Assembly (NCBI RefSeq): GCF_000297395.2
Contig: NZ_HF570108.1
Location: 6,355,082-6,419,081 of the forward strand
Source of the DNA: Micromonospora lupini str. Lupac 08
GTDB taxonomy: Bacteria; Actinomycetota; Actinomycetes; Mycobacteriales; Micromonosporaceae
DNA: 64,000 bases
Reading direction: 5' to 3'
The notes under the pieces were generated by a model. The model was not told where the DNA came from and made no database searches. It saw only the letters and a program-made list of their open reading frames with translations. Positions 9,185-17,090 of this stretch are shown piece by piece (within the stretch, counting starts at the first letter, position 1; the number at the start of each line of letters is the position of its first letter). A program made the position numbers and the translations under genes.

Positions 9185-10089
9185 CAGGAGGCGACCTTCC
9201 GGTAGCGGGCCAGCAGGAGGGCGGCCGCGCCGGCGACCAGCAGCACCGCGACCAGGGCGTAGACCGGGCCGAACCCGCCGATCATCATCTCGCCCGGATC
9301 GCCCTCGACCAGCAGGTCACCCAGCGACCAGATGCCCACTCCCTGCACCAGCGTGGTGGGCGAGGCAAGCCCGGCCAGCTCGTTGGCCGTATGCGACGGC
9401 AGGATGCTCAGCACCCCCACGATCGGGGTCGTCATCAGGAAGACCGCGACCACGCCGCCGGCGGCGAAGGCGCGCTTGCCGGTCAGCGACGCGATGAGCA
9501 GCCCCACCGAGGCGAAGACCACCGCCCACAGCCCCGCGTAGAGCAGGCCGGGAAGCAGGTCGAGCAGCTCGTTCCAGACCCCCTTCAGCCCGTCCTTGGT
9601 GGTGAACGCGGCGCCCAGGAACATCACCAACTGCGGCCCACCGAGCAGCAGCCAGAGGCCGGTGACCAGCGCGAGCAACTTGGCGAGCGCGTAGTCGGCG
9701 CGGGGCAGCGGGCGGGAGAAGTACAGCGGCAGCACACCGCTGCGCAGGTCCCGGGAGACCAGCTCCGGCGCGGCCACCGCGACGAAGAACAGGACCAGCC
9801 AGCTCATCGCGTCGGCGAACTGGGCGTACGTGGCGACCGGCTCGCCGAGCTGGCTGCGGAGGGCCGCCAGGGCCACCGCGACCAGGGTGACGATGCCGAC
9901 CACCAGCCACGGGAAGATCTTGGCCTTGGCGCTGCGCCCGAACCCGAAGATGGTGCGCAGCCCGTGCAGGTAGAGCGCGCCGAAGACGTGCCGGCGACCC
10001 AGCCGTGGGCCCTCGTAGCGCTGGTAGCCGATGTCGTGGATGACGCCTGTCGGCGTGGGCCGCACGGCGGCCGATGACAGCTCAGGCAT
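9184..10089 (-). CDS. ABC-2 type transporter permease
   Basis: A 301-aa permease with a soluble N-terminus of about 50 residues containing IGYQRYEGPRLGRRH, a motif often found at the start of ABC-2 permeases, then about six membrane segments. DLRSGVLPLYFSRPLPRADY corresponds to the cytoplasmic loop after helix 2. It overlaps the upstream ATPase gene by 8 nt and the downstream ATPase by 1 nt, which places it in the middle of a four-gene unit. Confidence 0.87.
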   Translation of the reverse strand: MPELSSAAVRPTPTGVIHDIGYQRYEGPRLGRRHVFGALYLHGLRTIFGFGRSAKAKIFPWLVVGIVTLVAVALAALRSQLGEPVATYAQFADAMSWLVLFFVAVAAPELVSRDLRSGVLPLYFSRPLPRADYALAKLLALVTGLWLLLGGPQLVMFLGAAFTTKDGLKGVWNELLDLLPGLLYAGLWAVVFASVGLLIASLTGKRAFAAGGVVAVFLMTTPIVGVLSILPSHTANELAGLASPTTLVQGVGIWSLGDLLVEGDPGEMMIGGFGPVYALVAVLLVAGAAALLLARYRKVAS

Positions 10090-10996
10090 GGGTGAGCTCC
10101 CTCGTGGCGAAGAGTTCGGACACCCGGTGCCGGCGCTGGTCCAGCCGGTGCAGAGGCAGGTCCAGTTCGGCGACCGCGCCGAGGATCAGGTCGTAGGTGC
10201 TGTCGTCGGCGAGCGGTACGAGCAGCAGCCGGCCGTCCCGCGCCACCGGCAGGTCGAGCGCCGCGAGCCGGGCGGCCAACTCCTCGGTGCCCTCGCTGAC
10301 CTCGACGGCCAGCACGTCGGTGGCCGTGGTCATCGCGGAGATGTGATCCGCGCGCAGCAGCCGGCCACCGTCGATGGCGATGAGCGTGTCGCAGATCCGC
10401 TCGACCTCGCCCAGCAGGTGTGAGCACACCAGCACGGAGATGCCGAACTCGGTGCCGATCCGGTGCACAAGCGCCAGCATGGCGTCCCGGCCGGCCGGGT
10501 CCAGCCCGTTGGTCGGCTCGTCGAGCAGCAGCAGGTCGGGGTCGTGCACCAGCGCCTGGGCCAGCTTGACCCGCTGCTTCATGCCTGTGGAGTAGCCGCC
10601 GACCGGGCGGTAGCGCTCCTCGTAGAGCCCGACGTGGCGCAGCGCCTCCGAGGCGCGCTCGCGGGCCGCGGTACGCGGCAGGCCGCTCATCCGGCCGAGG
10701 TGGGTCACCAGCTCGGCGGCGGACAGATCCGGTGGGAGGCAGTCGTGCTCGGGCATGTAGCCGACGCGGGCACGGACCGCCGCCGGTTCGGCGGTCGGGT
10801 CGATGTCGAGCACCGAGACCTGACCGCTGGTCGGGGCGATCAGGCCGAGCAGGATCTTGATCAAGGTGGATTTGCCGGCGCCGTTCGCGCCCACCAGGCC
10901 GATGATCCCGGGCTCGACGGCGACGGTGAGGTCGGTGAGCGCGGTGACCCGACCTCCGTACGTCTTGGTGAGCGACTGGGTCGCGATCAGTGTCAC
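10082..10996 (-). CDS. ABC transporter ATP-binding protein, first gene of the ABC-2 operon
   Basis: A 304-aa ATPase. The frame is open further upstream, but that part is low-complexity Arg-rich; GTG 10996 gives MTLIATQSLTKTYGGRVTAL, the normal beginning of an ABC domain. Walker A GANGAGKST, signature YSTGMKQR, Walker B LLLLDEPTNGLD and H-loop LVCSHLLGEVE are intact. A C-terminal regulatory tail (TSVLAVEVSEG-type) follows. It overlaps the next permease by 8 nt. Function: energises export by the adjacent ABC-2 permease; cargo unknown. Confidence 0.9.
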   Translation of the reverse strand: MTLIATQSLTKTYGGRVTALTDLTVAVEPGIIGLVGANGAGKSTLIKILLGLIAPTSGQVSVLDIDPTAEPAAVRARVGYMPEHDCLPPDLSAAELVTHLGRMSGLPRTAARERASEALRHVGLYEERYRPVGGYSTGMKQRVKLAQALVHDPDLLLLDEPTNGLDPAGRDAMLALVHRIGTEFGISVLVCSHLLGEVERICDTLIAIDGGRLLRADHISAMTTATDVLAVEVSEGTEELAARLAALDLPVARDGRLLLVPLADDSTYDLILGAVAELDLPLHRLDQRRHRVSELFATRELTHA

Positions 10997-11232
10997 GACG
11001 CCAGCGTAGGGAGTCGATGGCCCGTACCGACACCGGCGCGCCCCCGGTGCTCCCCTGATCCTCACGCGACCCACCCCTAAGGTCCGCCGAGCGCAACGAC
11101 GAACGTTTGCGCCGGTCGTGCGTTCGGCAAGACCCCGCCGCCGCAAAGACCCCTCCGGGGTGGCACGATTCACTTCCCGTTCACCGGGCAGTGTTCCGGG
11201 GGATATTCGGCCGCCAAAGCGGAAGGATCGTG

Positions 11233-12747
11233 ATGGTCGAGGTTGGCGTCCCCAAGGTGAGTGTCGTGGTGCCCGCGTACAACTGCGGTCGGCACATCGA
11301 GAAGCTGGTGGCGTCGCTGCTGCGCCAGTCGTTACCCGCCGACGAGTTCGAGGCGATCTTCGTCGACGACGGGTCGACCGACGGCACGGGCGAACGGCTG
11401 GACCGGCTGGCCGCCGAGCACCCGCACATCCGGGCACTGCACATCGAGAACTCGGGCTGGCCGTCGCGCCCGCGCAACCTCGGCATCGAGGCGGCCCGCG
11501 GCGAGTACGTCTTCTTCGCCGACGACGACGACTGGTTCGCCGACCAGGCGTTGGAACGGCTCTACGACTGCGCGAAGACGTACGACGCGGACGTGGTGAT
11601 CGGGAAGATGGCGGGGCACGGGCGCGCCGTGCCCCGGGAGCTGTTCCGCAAGAACCGCTTCGACGCCACCCTGGAGAACTCCCCGCTGATCGACAGCCTG
11701 ACCTGCCACAAGATGTTCCGCCGCTCCTTCCTCAACGAGCACGGCCTGCGGTTCCCGGAGGGCGGCAAGCGGCGACTCGAGGACCACGCCCTGGTCGTAC
11801 GGGCCTACTTCCTGTCCCGCCACACCTCCGTGCTGTCCGACTACACCTGCTACCACCACGCCCAGCGCGGCGACGCCCGCAACGTCACCGCGGCGCGGCT
11901 GGAGCCGGCGAGCTACTTCGCGAGCGTGCGCGACGTGCTCGACGTCGTCACCGCTCACACCGAGCCGGGGCCGCTACGCGACCGGCTGCACCGGCGGTGG
12001 CTGCGCAACGAGATGATCAACCGGCTGCGCGGCAAGCGGCTGCTGAATGCTCCCGAGGACTGGGTGGAGCAGGTCGCCGCCGAGGTCCAGCAGATCATCA
12101 AGGAGACGTTCGCTCCCGGGGTCGCCGCCGGCCTCCCGCCGCTGCAACGGGCAGTGGCGTACCTGACCGAGCACGGCCGGGTCGCGGACCTGCGACGGCT
12201 GGCCCGGTGGGAGTCGGGCGTCGCCGGGCACGGCAGGATCGACGCCCTCCGGCCGGACGAGCACGCCGTCACCGTCACCGTCGCCGCCGAGCTGCGCTCC
12301 GCGGACCAGCCGATCGGCTTCCGCGCCGACGGAGGGCGCGACGTGCTGGTGCTTCCGGTCGACGAGATCTCCCCCGAGGTGCTGGACTCCACCGCGCAGG
12401 TACGCAAGGCTCGCCTCGACGTGGTGGCCCGCCGCCGGGAGACCGGCGACGAGATCTTCCTACCGGTGCAGTTCCAGACCGAGCGGGTCACGGGCGGCGA
12501 CGGCACGGAGACAGTCCACCTGGTGCACCGCGCCACCACCACCATCGACTTCCGCGCCCTCAACGGGGGCCGCACCCGTGGCAGTTGGCTCCTCAAGGCA
12601 CGGATCACCAACGCCGGGTGGACCGAGGACGCACAGCTGCCGCTGCTCTTCATCTGCCCGGCCGACGGCGTGCCGCCGCGGATCCGCGACGAGCGGAAGG
12701 TCTGGAACTGGTTGCGGTCGGCGGTGGCTCGCCGGGTCCGGCGCTGA
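11233..12747 (+). CDS. Family 2 (GT-A) glycosyltransferase
   Basis: A 504-aa protein. Start chosen at ATG 11233, 6 nt after GGAAGG (11221-11226), rather than the open frame from 11107. Residues 10-230 are a GT-A domain: VSVVVPAYNCGRHIEKLV, VDDGSTDGTGERL, the metal-binding DXD as FADDDDWF, and RRLEDHALVVRAYF with the probable catalytic Asp. The remaining 270 residues are a beta-rich C-terminal region without a named domain that I can assign. The architecture resembles glycosyltransferases of cell-wall glycopolymers such as teichoic acids, and the next gene supplies activated sulfate, so a sulfated envelope glycan is a possible joint product (inference). Confidence 0.85.
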   Translation: MVEVGVPKVSVVVPAYNCGRHIEKLVASLLRQSLPADEFEAIFVDDGSTDGTGERLDRLAAEHPHIRALHIENSGWPSRPRNLGIEAARGEYVFFADDDDWFADQALERLYDCAKTYDADVVIGKMAGHGRAVPRELFRKNRFDATLENSPLIDSLTCHKMFRRSFLNEHGLRFPEGGKRRLEDHALVVRAYFLSRHTSVLSDYTCYHHAQRGDARNVTAARLEPASYFASVRDVLDVVTAHTEPGPLRDRLHRRWLRNEMINRLRGKRLLNAPEDWVEQVAAEVQQIIKETFAPGVAAGLPPLQRAVAYLTEHGRVADLRRLARWESGVAGHGRIDALRPDEHAVTVTVAAELRSADQPIGFRADGGRDVLVLPVDEISPEVLDSTAQVRKARLDVVARRRETGDEIFLPVQFQTERVTGGDGTETVHLVHRATTTIDFRALNGGRTRGSWLLKARITNAGWTEDAQLPLLFICPADGVPPRIRDERKVWNWLRSAVARRVRR

Positions 12748-12835
12748 CCCGACCGCTCGGGTCGTGGAGTGGCGGCCTCGACCGATCGGCGGTCGGCTGC
12801 GAAACTGTGTGCCGGTCAGCGAGTGGGGGGTGTGG

Positions 12836-14365
12836 ATGAGCAACGGCTGGGTGCTGCCCGACGAGGTGCTCCGGGACGCGCCGGCGTACACGCCGCGTCC
12901 TGGTGAGCTCGCGGATCTTGAGCTGCTGCTGACCGGCGCGTACGCCCCCCTGACCGGCTTCATGACCCGCGCCGACCTGGTGTCGGTGAGCCGACGCGGC
13001 CGACTTGCCGACGGCACGCCGTGGCAGGTTCCGGTGACCCTGCAGGTGCCGGCCGCGCTGGCGCAGGGCTTCGACCCGCGCGACCCGGCCCGGCGGGCCC
13101 TGGTGCTGACCGACGGCGAGGGGGCGCCGGCCGCCGCCCTCGACGTCGCGGACGTCTGGCCGGTACGCGAGGGCGTGGCGGGCCTGGGTGGTCAGCTCCG
13201 CCGGCTCGGCGAGGGCGGTCACGGCCCGTTCCAGCGGTTGCGTCGCAGCCCGGAGGAGGTCCGCGCGCTGCTGCCGCCGGGTCGGGTGCTCGGGGTCATC
13301 GCCGACCGTCCGCTGCACCGGCCGCAGCTCGCCCAGATCGCGCACGCCGCCCGCACCCTGGCCGCGCACCTGCTGGTGATGATCCCGGTCGGCGAGGGCG
13401 GTGTCGGCGGGCTCGCGCCGGAGGCGCTGGTGCGTACGATCTTCGCCGCCCGGGACCGGATGCCCCCGGCCACCCTGGTGGCCGTGCCGCTGTCGCACCG
13501 CCGGGAGGAGATCAGCGACGCTCTGCTGCGCGCCCGCGTCTCCGCCGCGTACGGGGTCACCCACCTGCTCTCGACCGGGGACATGCTCTCCGGCGCCGGA
13601 CTGCGGGTGCTGGTGCCGCGTGAGCTGGCGTACGACAACAGGGACGGGCAGTGGCGTTGGCGGGAGGACATCCCGCCGCGTAACCGCCGCCTCGCGCTCA
13701 CCCAGGACGAGATCGACGACCTGCTCGACCGGGGCTTCCCGCTGCCGGAGTGGCACACGCCTCCGGCGGTGGCGAAGGAGTTGGCGCGGGCCCGTCCGCC
13801 GCGCCGGCACCGAGGGCTGGTGGTCTTCCTGACCGGCCTCTCCGGCTCCGGCAAGTCCACCATCGCCCGAGGGCTGGCCGACGCGCTGCGCGAGAGCGGC
13901 GACCGGACGGTGACCCTGCTCGACGGGGACGTGGTACGCCGGGAGCTCTCCGCCGGTCTGGGCTTCAGCAAGGCCGACCGCGACCTCAACGTCAGGCGGA
14001 TCGGCTGGGTGGCGGCCGAGATCGCCCGGCACAACGGGGTGGGCATCTGCTGCCCGATCGCCCCGTACGCGGCGGCCCGCGCGACGGCACGGGAGATGGC
14101 CCTGGCCGCCGGGGCGGGCTTCGTGCTGGTGCACGTCGCGACGCCGCTGGAGGTGTGCGAGCAGCGGGACCGCAAGGGCCTGTACGCGCGGGCCCGCGCC
14201 GGTCTGCTCACCGGCATGACCGGCATCGACGACCCGTACGAGGAGCCGACGGACGCGGACCTGGTGCTCGACACCACCCACCTGAGCATCGCGGACGCGG
14301 TGCAGGCCGTGCTGCATCACCTGACCGAGAGTGGCTGGGTGGAGTTGAAGATCCAGTCGGCCTGA
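12836..14365 (+). CDS. APS kinase fused to a degenerate ATP-sulfurylase-like domain
   Basis: A 509-aa fusion starting at ATG 12836 behind a G-rich stretch; GTG 12830 is an alternative. Residues 1-320 align in layout with ATP sulfurylase (LLTGAYAPLTGFMTRADL, ALDVADVWPV). The catalytic QTRNPLHRGH motif is replaced by IADRPLHRPQ, and the later GRDHAG motif by STGDML, so this half is probably not an active sulfurylase. Residues 330-509 are a well-preserved APS kinase: P-loop GLSGSGKST, LDGDVVRRELSAGLGFS, CPIAPYAAAR and KGLYARARAG with TGIDDPYEEP. It would phosphorylate APS to PAPS, the donor for sulfotransferases, with the N-terminal part structural or regulatory. It follows the glycosyltransferase by 88 nt. 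Confidence 0.87.
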   Translation: MSNGWVLPDEVLRDAPAYTPRPGELADLELLLTGAYAPLTGFMTRADLVSVSRRGRLADGTPWQVPVTLQVPAALAQGFDPRDPARRALVLTDGEGAPAAALDVADVWPVREGVAGLGGQLRRLGEGGHGPFQRLRRSPEEVRALLPPGRVLGVIADRPLHRPQLAQIAHAARTLAAHLLVMIPVGEGGVGGLAPEALVRTIFAARDRMPPATLVAVPLSHRREEISDALLRARVSAAYGVTHLLSTGDMLSGAGLRVLVPRELAYDNRDGQWRWREDIPPRNRRLALTQDEIDDLLDRGFPLPEWHTPPAVAKELARARPPRRHRGLVVFLTGLSGSGKSTIARGLADALRESGDRTVTLLDGDVVRRELSAGLGFSKADRDLNVRRIGWVAAEIARHNGVGICCPIAPYAAARATAREMALAAGAGFVLVHVATPLEVCEQRDRKGLYARARAGLLTGMTGIDDPYEEPTDADLVLDTTHLSIADAVQAVLHHLTESGWVELKIQSA

Positions 14366-14409
14366 GGCGTCGTCCCACCCCTTTCCTTCCGCCGGTTCCG
14401 GGCACGCGC

Positions 14410-14433
14410 TAGTGTTCATGTTTGTTGGAACAC
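14410..14433 (+). promoter_or_regulatory. Candidate operator/promoter of deoR-type regulator and galT
   Basis: Inverted repeat GTGTTC (14412-14417) / GAACAC (14428-14433) with a 10-nt spacer containing TGTTTGTTG, overlapping a TAGTGT sequence (14410-14415) that fits an actinobacterial -10 box. DeoR proteins commonly bind T-rich repeats of this kind, so autoregulation is plausible. Not tested. Confidence 0.4.
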
Positions 14434-14477
14434 GTTCGACCGCGTGAGAGTACGTGGACCCTCGGGAGGCACGGCGC

Positions 14478-15302
14478 ATGCTCGCTCAACAGCGGCAGTC
14501 GGCGATCCTGGATCGGGTCCGGTCCGCCGGTGGTGTTCGCGTGACAGACCTGGCGACCGAGTTCGGCGTCTCCGACATGACCATCCGCCGCGACCTGGAG
14601 ACCCTGCACGACCGCGGCCTGCTGGCCAAGGTGCACGGCGGCGCCACCGCGGCCGGCCCCAGCTCGACCGACGAGCCGGGCTTCCACGCCAAGTCGGTCC
14701 GTCAACTGCCGGAGAAGGCCGCCATCGCGGACCGGGCCGCCCGGCTCGTCCGGCCCGGCGCGGCGGTCGCCCTCTCCGCCGGCACCACCACCGCCGAACT
14801 GGCCCGCCGACTGGTGGACGTCCCCGGCCTGACCGTGGTGACCAACTCGCTGCCGGTGGCCGAGATCCTGCACGGCGCGGGCCGGCCCGATCAGACGGTG
14901 GTGCTCACCGGCGGCGTGCGGACCCCGTCGGACGCGCTTGTCGGGCCACTCGCGGTCGGCGCCGTCCGGCGGCTGCACCTGGATCTGCTCTTCCTCGGCG
15001 TCCACGGCATCACCGAACGGGCCGGCTTCACCACCCCGAACCTCATGGAGGCGGAGATCGACCGGGCGCTGGTGGCCGCGGCGGACCGGCTGGTGGTGCT
15101 CGCCGACCACACGAAGTGGGGCACGGTGGGCATCTCCTCGATCGTCGAGCTGGCCGCAGCTCACGTACTGGTGAGCGACGAGGCGTTGCCACCGCCCGCA
15201 CGACGGGTACTCGGCGAACAGGTGGGCGAATTGATCATGGCAAAGGCAACAAGGGCGGGCCGCGCGACGCGCACGCCGACGAGTGAGGAGACGGCGACGT
15301 GA
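14478..15302 (+). CDS. DeoR/GlpR family transcriptional regulator
   Basis: A 274-aa sugar-responsive repressor. The frame is open from GTG 14454, but GGGAGG (14464-14469) sits 8 nt before ATG 14478, giving MLAQQRQSAILDRVRSAGGV. Residues 1-60 are the DeoR winged helix (VTDLATEFGVSDMTIRRDLE then GLLAKVHGGA), and residues 75-240 the sugar-phosphate-sensing domain (SAGTTTAELAR, VVTNSLPVAEIL, FLGVHGIT, LADHTKWG). It overlaps galT by GTGA, so it probably controls galactose use and itself through the inverted repeat at 14410-14433. The effector is presumably a phosphorylated sugar (inference). Confidence 0.9.
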   Translation: MLAQQRQSAILDRVRSAGGVRVTDLATEFGVSDMTIRRDLETLHDRGLLAKVHGGATAAGPSSTDEPGFHAKSVRQLPEKAAIADRAARLVRPGAAVALSAGTTTAELARRLVDVPGLTVVTNSLPVAEILHGAGRPDQTVVLTGGVRTPSDALVGPLAVGAVRRLHLDLLFLGVHGITERAGFTTPNLMEAEIDRALVAAADRLVVLADHTKWGTVGISSIVELAAAHVLVSDEALPPPARRVLGEQVGELIMAKATRAGRATRTPTSEETAT

Positions 15303-16375
15303 AGCGCACCGCGATCGACCTGGCCGACGGCCGGGAGCTGATCTACTTCGACGAGAACGACGACGCCGTCCGCGACCAGCCGGACCGCCGGGACCTGCCG
15401 CCACCGCCACCCGCGTCGCAACTGCGCTACGACCCGCTTACCGACGAGTGGGTGGCCGTGGCCGTGCACCGGCAGACCCGCACCTTCCTCCCGCCCGCGA
15501 ACGAGTGTCCTCTCGATCCCTCGGTGGGCGACCGACTGACCGAGATCCCCGCTCCGGACTACGACGTGGTGGTCTTCGAGAACCGGTTCCCGTCGTTGAG
15601 TGGCCGCGTCGCGGACGAGCCCGGGGAGATCACCCCGTTCACGCCGGTCCGGCCGGGCGTGGGCCGGTGCGAGGTGGTCTGCTTCACCTCCGACCACAAC
15701 GCCTCCTTCGCCAGCCTCCCGCCGCGTCGCGTCCGCACCGTGCTCGACGCGCTCGCCGACCGGACCGAGGTGCTCGGCGAACTGCCCGGCGTGGAGCAGG
15801 TGTTCTGCTTCGAGAACCGGGGCGTCGAGATCGGCGTCACACTGCACCACCCGCACGGGCAGATCTACGCGTACCCCTTCGTGACGCCGCGCACCCGGGC
15901 GCTGCTGGCCGCGGCCCGCAGGCACGCCGAGCGGACCGGCGGGGGCAACCTGTACGCGGACGTGCTGGCCGCCGAGCGCGCGACCGGCGACCGGGTGGTC
16001 ACCGAGAACGACCACTGGACGGCGTTCGTGCCGGCGGCGGCCCGCTGGCCGTTCGAGGTGCACGTCGCGCCGCGCCGCGTGGTGCCGGACATCCCGGCGC
16101 TCAGCGACAGCGAGCGGGACGCCTTCGGGCCGCTCTACCTGGATCTGCTGCGCCGCTTCGACGGCCTGTTCGACATGCCGATGCCCTACATCGCGGCGTG
16201 GCACCAGGCGCCGGTGCGGATCGACCGCGAGCTGGGCCACCTGCACCTTCAGCTGTTCAGCATCCGGCGGGCCAAGGACAAGCTGAAGTACCTGGCCGGC
16301 TCCGAGTCGGGGATGGGCGTCTTCATCAACGACATCTCCCCCGAGCGCGCCGCCGAACTGCTCCGCGCCGCCTGA
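15299..16375 (+). CDS. galT: Galactose-1-phosphate uridylyltransferase
   Basis: Leloir enzyme exchanging UMP between UDP-glucose and galactose-1-phosphate; 358 aa, the usual length. The active-site motif is HHPHGQIYAYPF, in which the second His of HPH is the uridylylated residue; metal-site and second-domain motifs NLYADVL, FEVHVAPRR and WHQAPVR...HLHLQLFSIRR are present. Its GTG start overlaps the DeoR gene stop, so expression is coupled. No galK or galE follows inside the window, unlike many actinobacterial gal operons; instead a repeat-rich gap starts after a hairpin. Confidence 0.93.
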   Translation: MKRTAIDLADGRELIYFDENDDAVRDQPDRRDLPPPPPASQLRYDPLTDEWVAVAVHRQTRTFLPPANECPLDPSVGDRLTEIPAPDYDVVVFENRFPSLSGRVADEPGEITPFTPVRPGVGRCEVVCFTSDHNASFASLPPRRVRTVLDALADRTEVLGELPGVEQVFCFENRGVEIGVTLHHPHGQIYAYPFVTPRTRALLAAARRHAERTGGGNLYADVLAAERATGDRVVTENDHWTAFVPAAARWPFEVHVAPRRVVPDIPALSDSERDAFGPLYLDLLRRFDGLFDMPMPYIAAWHQAPVRIDRELGHLHLQLFSIRRAKDKLKYLAGSESGMGVFINDISPERAAELLRAA

Positions 16376-16433
16376 TCGGGCACACCGGCAGGGCAGGTGG
16401 AGCCGGCGGGGCGGGCATTGCGGGAGACAGGGC

Positions 16434-16461
16434 GCGGGGGGCCCGGGACAGGGCCCCCCGC
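16434..16461 (+). terminator. galT terminator hairpin
   Basis: Perfect 11-bp stem GCGGGGGGCCC / GGGCCCCCCGC (16434-16444 and 16451-16461) with a 6-nt loop, 58 nt after the galT stop. No U tract. Confidence 0.6.
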
Positions 16462-16521
16462 AGGGAAGGGACGGCTGGCTGTGCTCGACACAGCCGGGAA
16501 GGCTGCCTGATCGGCACGCAT

Positions 16522-16539
16522 ACCGCGGTCGACCGCGGT
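16522..16539. repeat. 18-bp perfect palindrome
   Basis: ACCGCGGTCGACCGCGGT reads identically on both strands. It may be a protein-binding site or a relic of a direct repeat of ACCGCGGTCG. No gene starts nearby, so a role is unclear. Confidence 0.6.
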
Positions 16540-16701
16540 CAACCTTCCTTGGACGCGACTGGCATCTCGTCCACCCTGGTCAACGAGGCGCGCTGGGCCG
16601 GGTGACGCCGCAGAGGTGTCACCCGACGGACACGCCGGAGCCCGGCAGCCCGGCAGCCCGGCGATCATTGAAGTCGGTGGGCATGCGGATCCCGGCCAGC
16701 C

Positions 16702-16780
16702 AAGCTGGCCCGGCCACACAAAGCTGAGCCCGGCTGGACAAAGCTGAGCCCGGCTGGACAAGCTGAGCGCGGCCGGACAA
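16702..16780. repeat. 20-bp tandem repeat, about four units
   Basis: Two identical copies of AAGCTGAGCCCGGCTGGACA (16721-16740 and 16741-16760) flanked by diverged copies at 16702-16720 and 16761-16780. The unit length is not a multiple of three and no frame uses it. Confidence 0.8.
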
Positions 16781-16825
16781 GCTCAGGGCCGGCCGAGCGC
16801 GGCCCGACCAGCCGAAGTCCTCCGG

Positions 16826-16926
16826 CCCTGTAGAGCTGCCCCATGGGTGGGGCAGTCATCCGCCGGGCGGCCGGTCCTGGGGTGCTCCCACCGGATCTGC
16901 CCCAGAGGTGGGGCAGCTCTACAGGG
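16826..16926. repeat. 18-bp inverted repeat with two nested CTGCCCCA/TGGGGCAG palindromes
   Basis: Outer arms CCCTGTAGAGCTGCCCCA (16826-16843) and its exact reverse complement (16909-16926). Each arm also belongs to a local hairpin CTGCCCCA-4 nt-TGGGGCAG (16836-16855 and 16897-16916). Alternative foldings are therefore possible. The form is that of a REP/MITE-like element; no transposase or target duplication is seen. Confidence 0.75.
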
Positions 16927-17040
16927 GCGAGCAACGTCATCAGACGCTGGATCGGGCAGGGACGGCACCGACACCGAGACCCCGCCGAAGACACCGCTCC
17001 GCGCCGAAGACACCGGAGCGCCGAGGACCAGCCGGACACG

Positions 17041-17074
17041 CCGGAGCCCGCCGGCGGGTACCGACGGGCTCCGG
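17041..17074 (-). terminator. icd terminator hairpin
   Basis: Perfect 10-bp stem CCGGAGCCCG / CGGGCTCCGG (17041-17050, 17065-17074), 14-nt loop, 16 nt beyond the icd stop codon on the minus strand. Confidence 0.6.
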
Positions 17075-17090
17075 TGCTGGTGCGGTCGAA

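Larger units (their letters stand above)
16376..17090. other. 715-bp gene-free, repeat-rich gap between convergent galT and icd
   Basis: No convincing coding frame. It holds a galT-proximal hairpin (16434-16461), an 18-bp palindrome (16522-16539), a 20-bp tandem repeat (16702-16780), an 18-bp inverted repeat enclosing two small palindromes (16826-16926) and an icd-proximal hairpin (17041-17074), each listed separately. The order suggests accumulation of repeats in a region free of transcription start signals. It is where galK would be expected if it had been lost. Confidence 0.6.
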
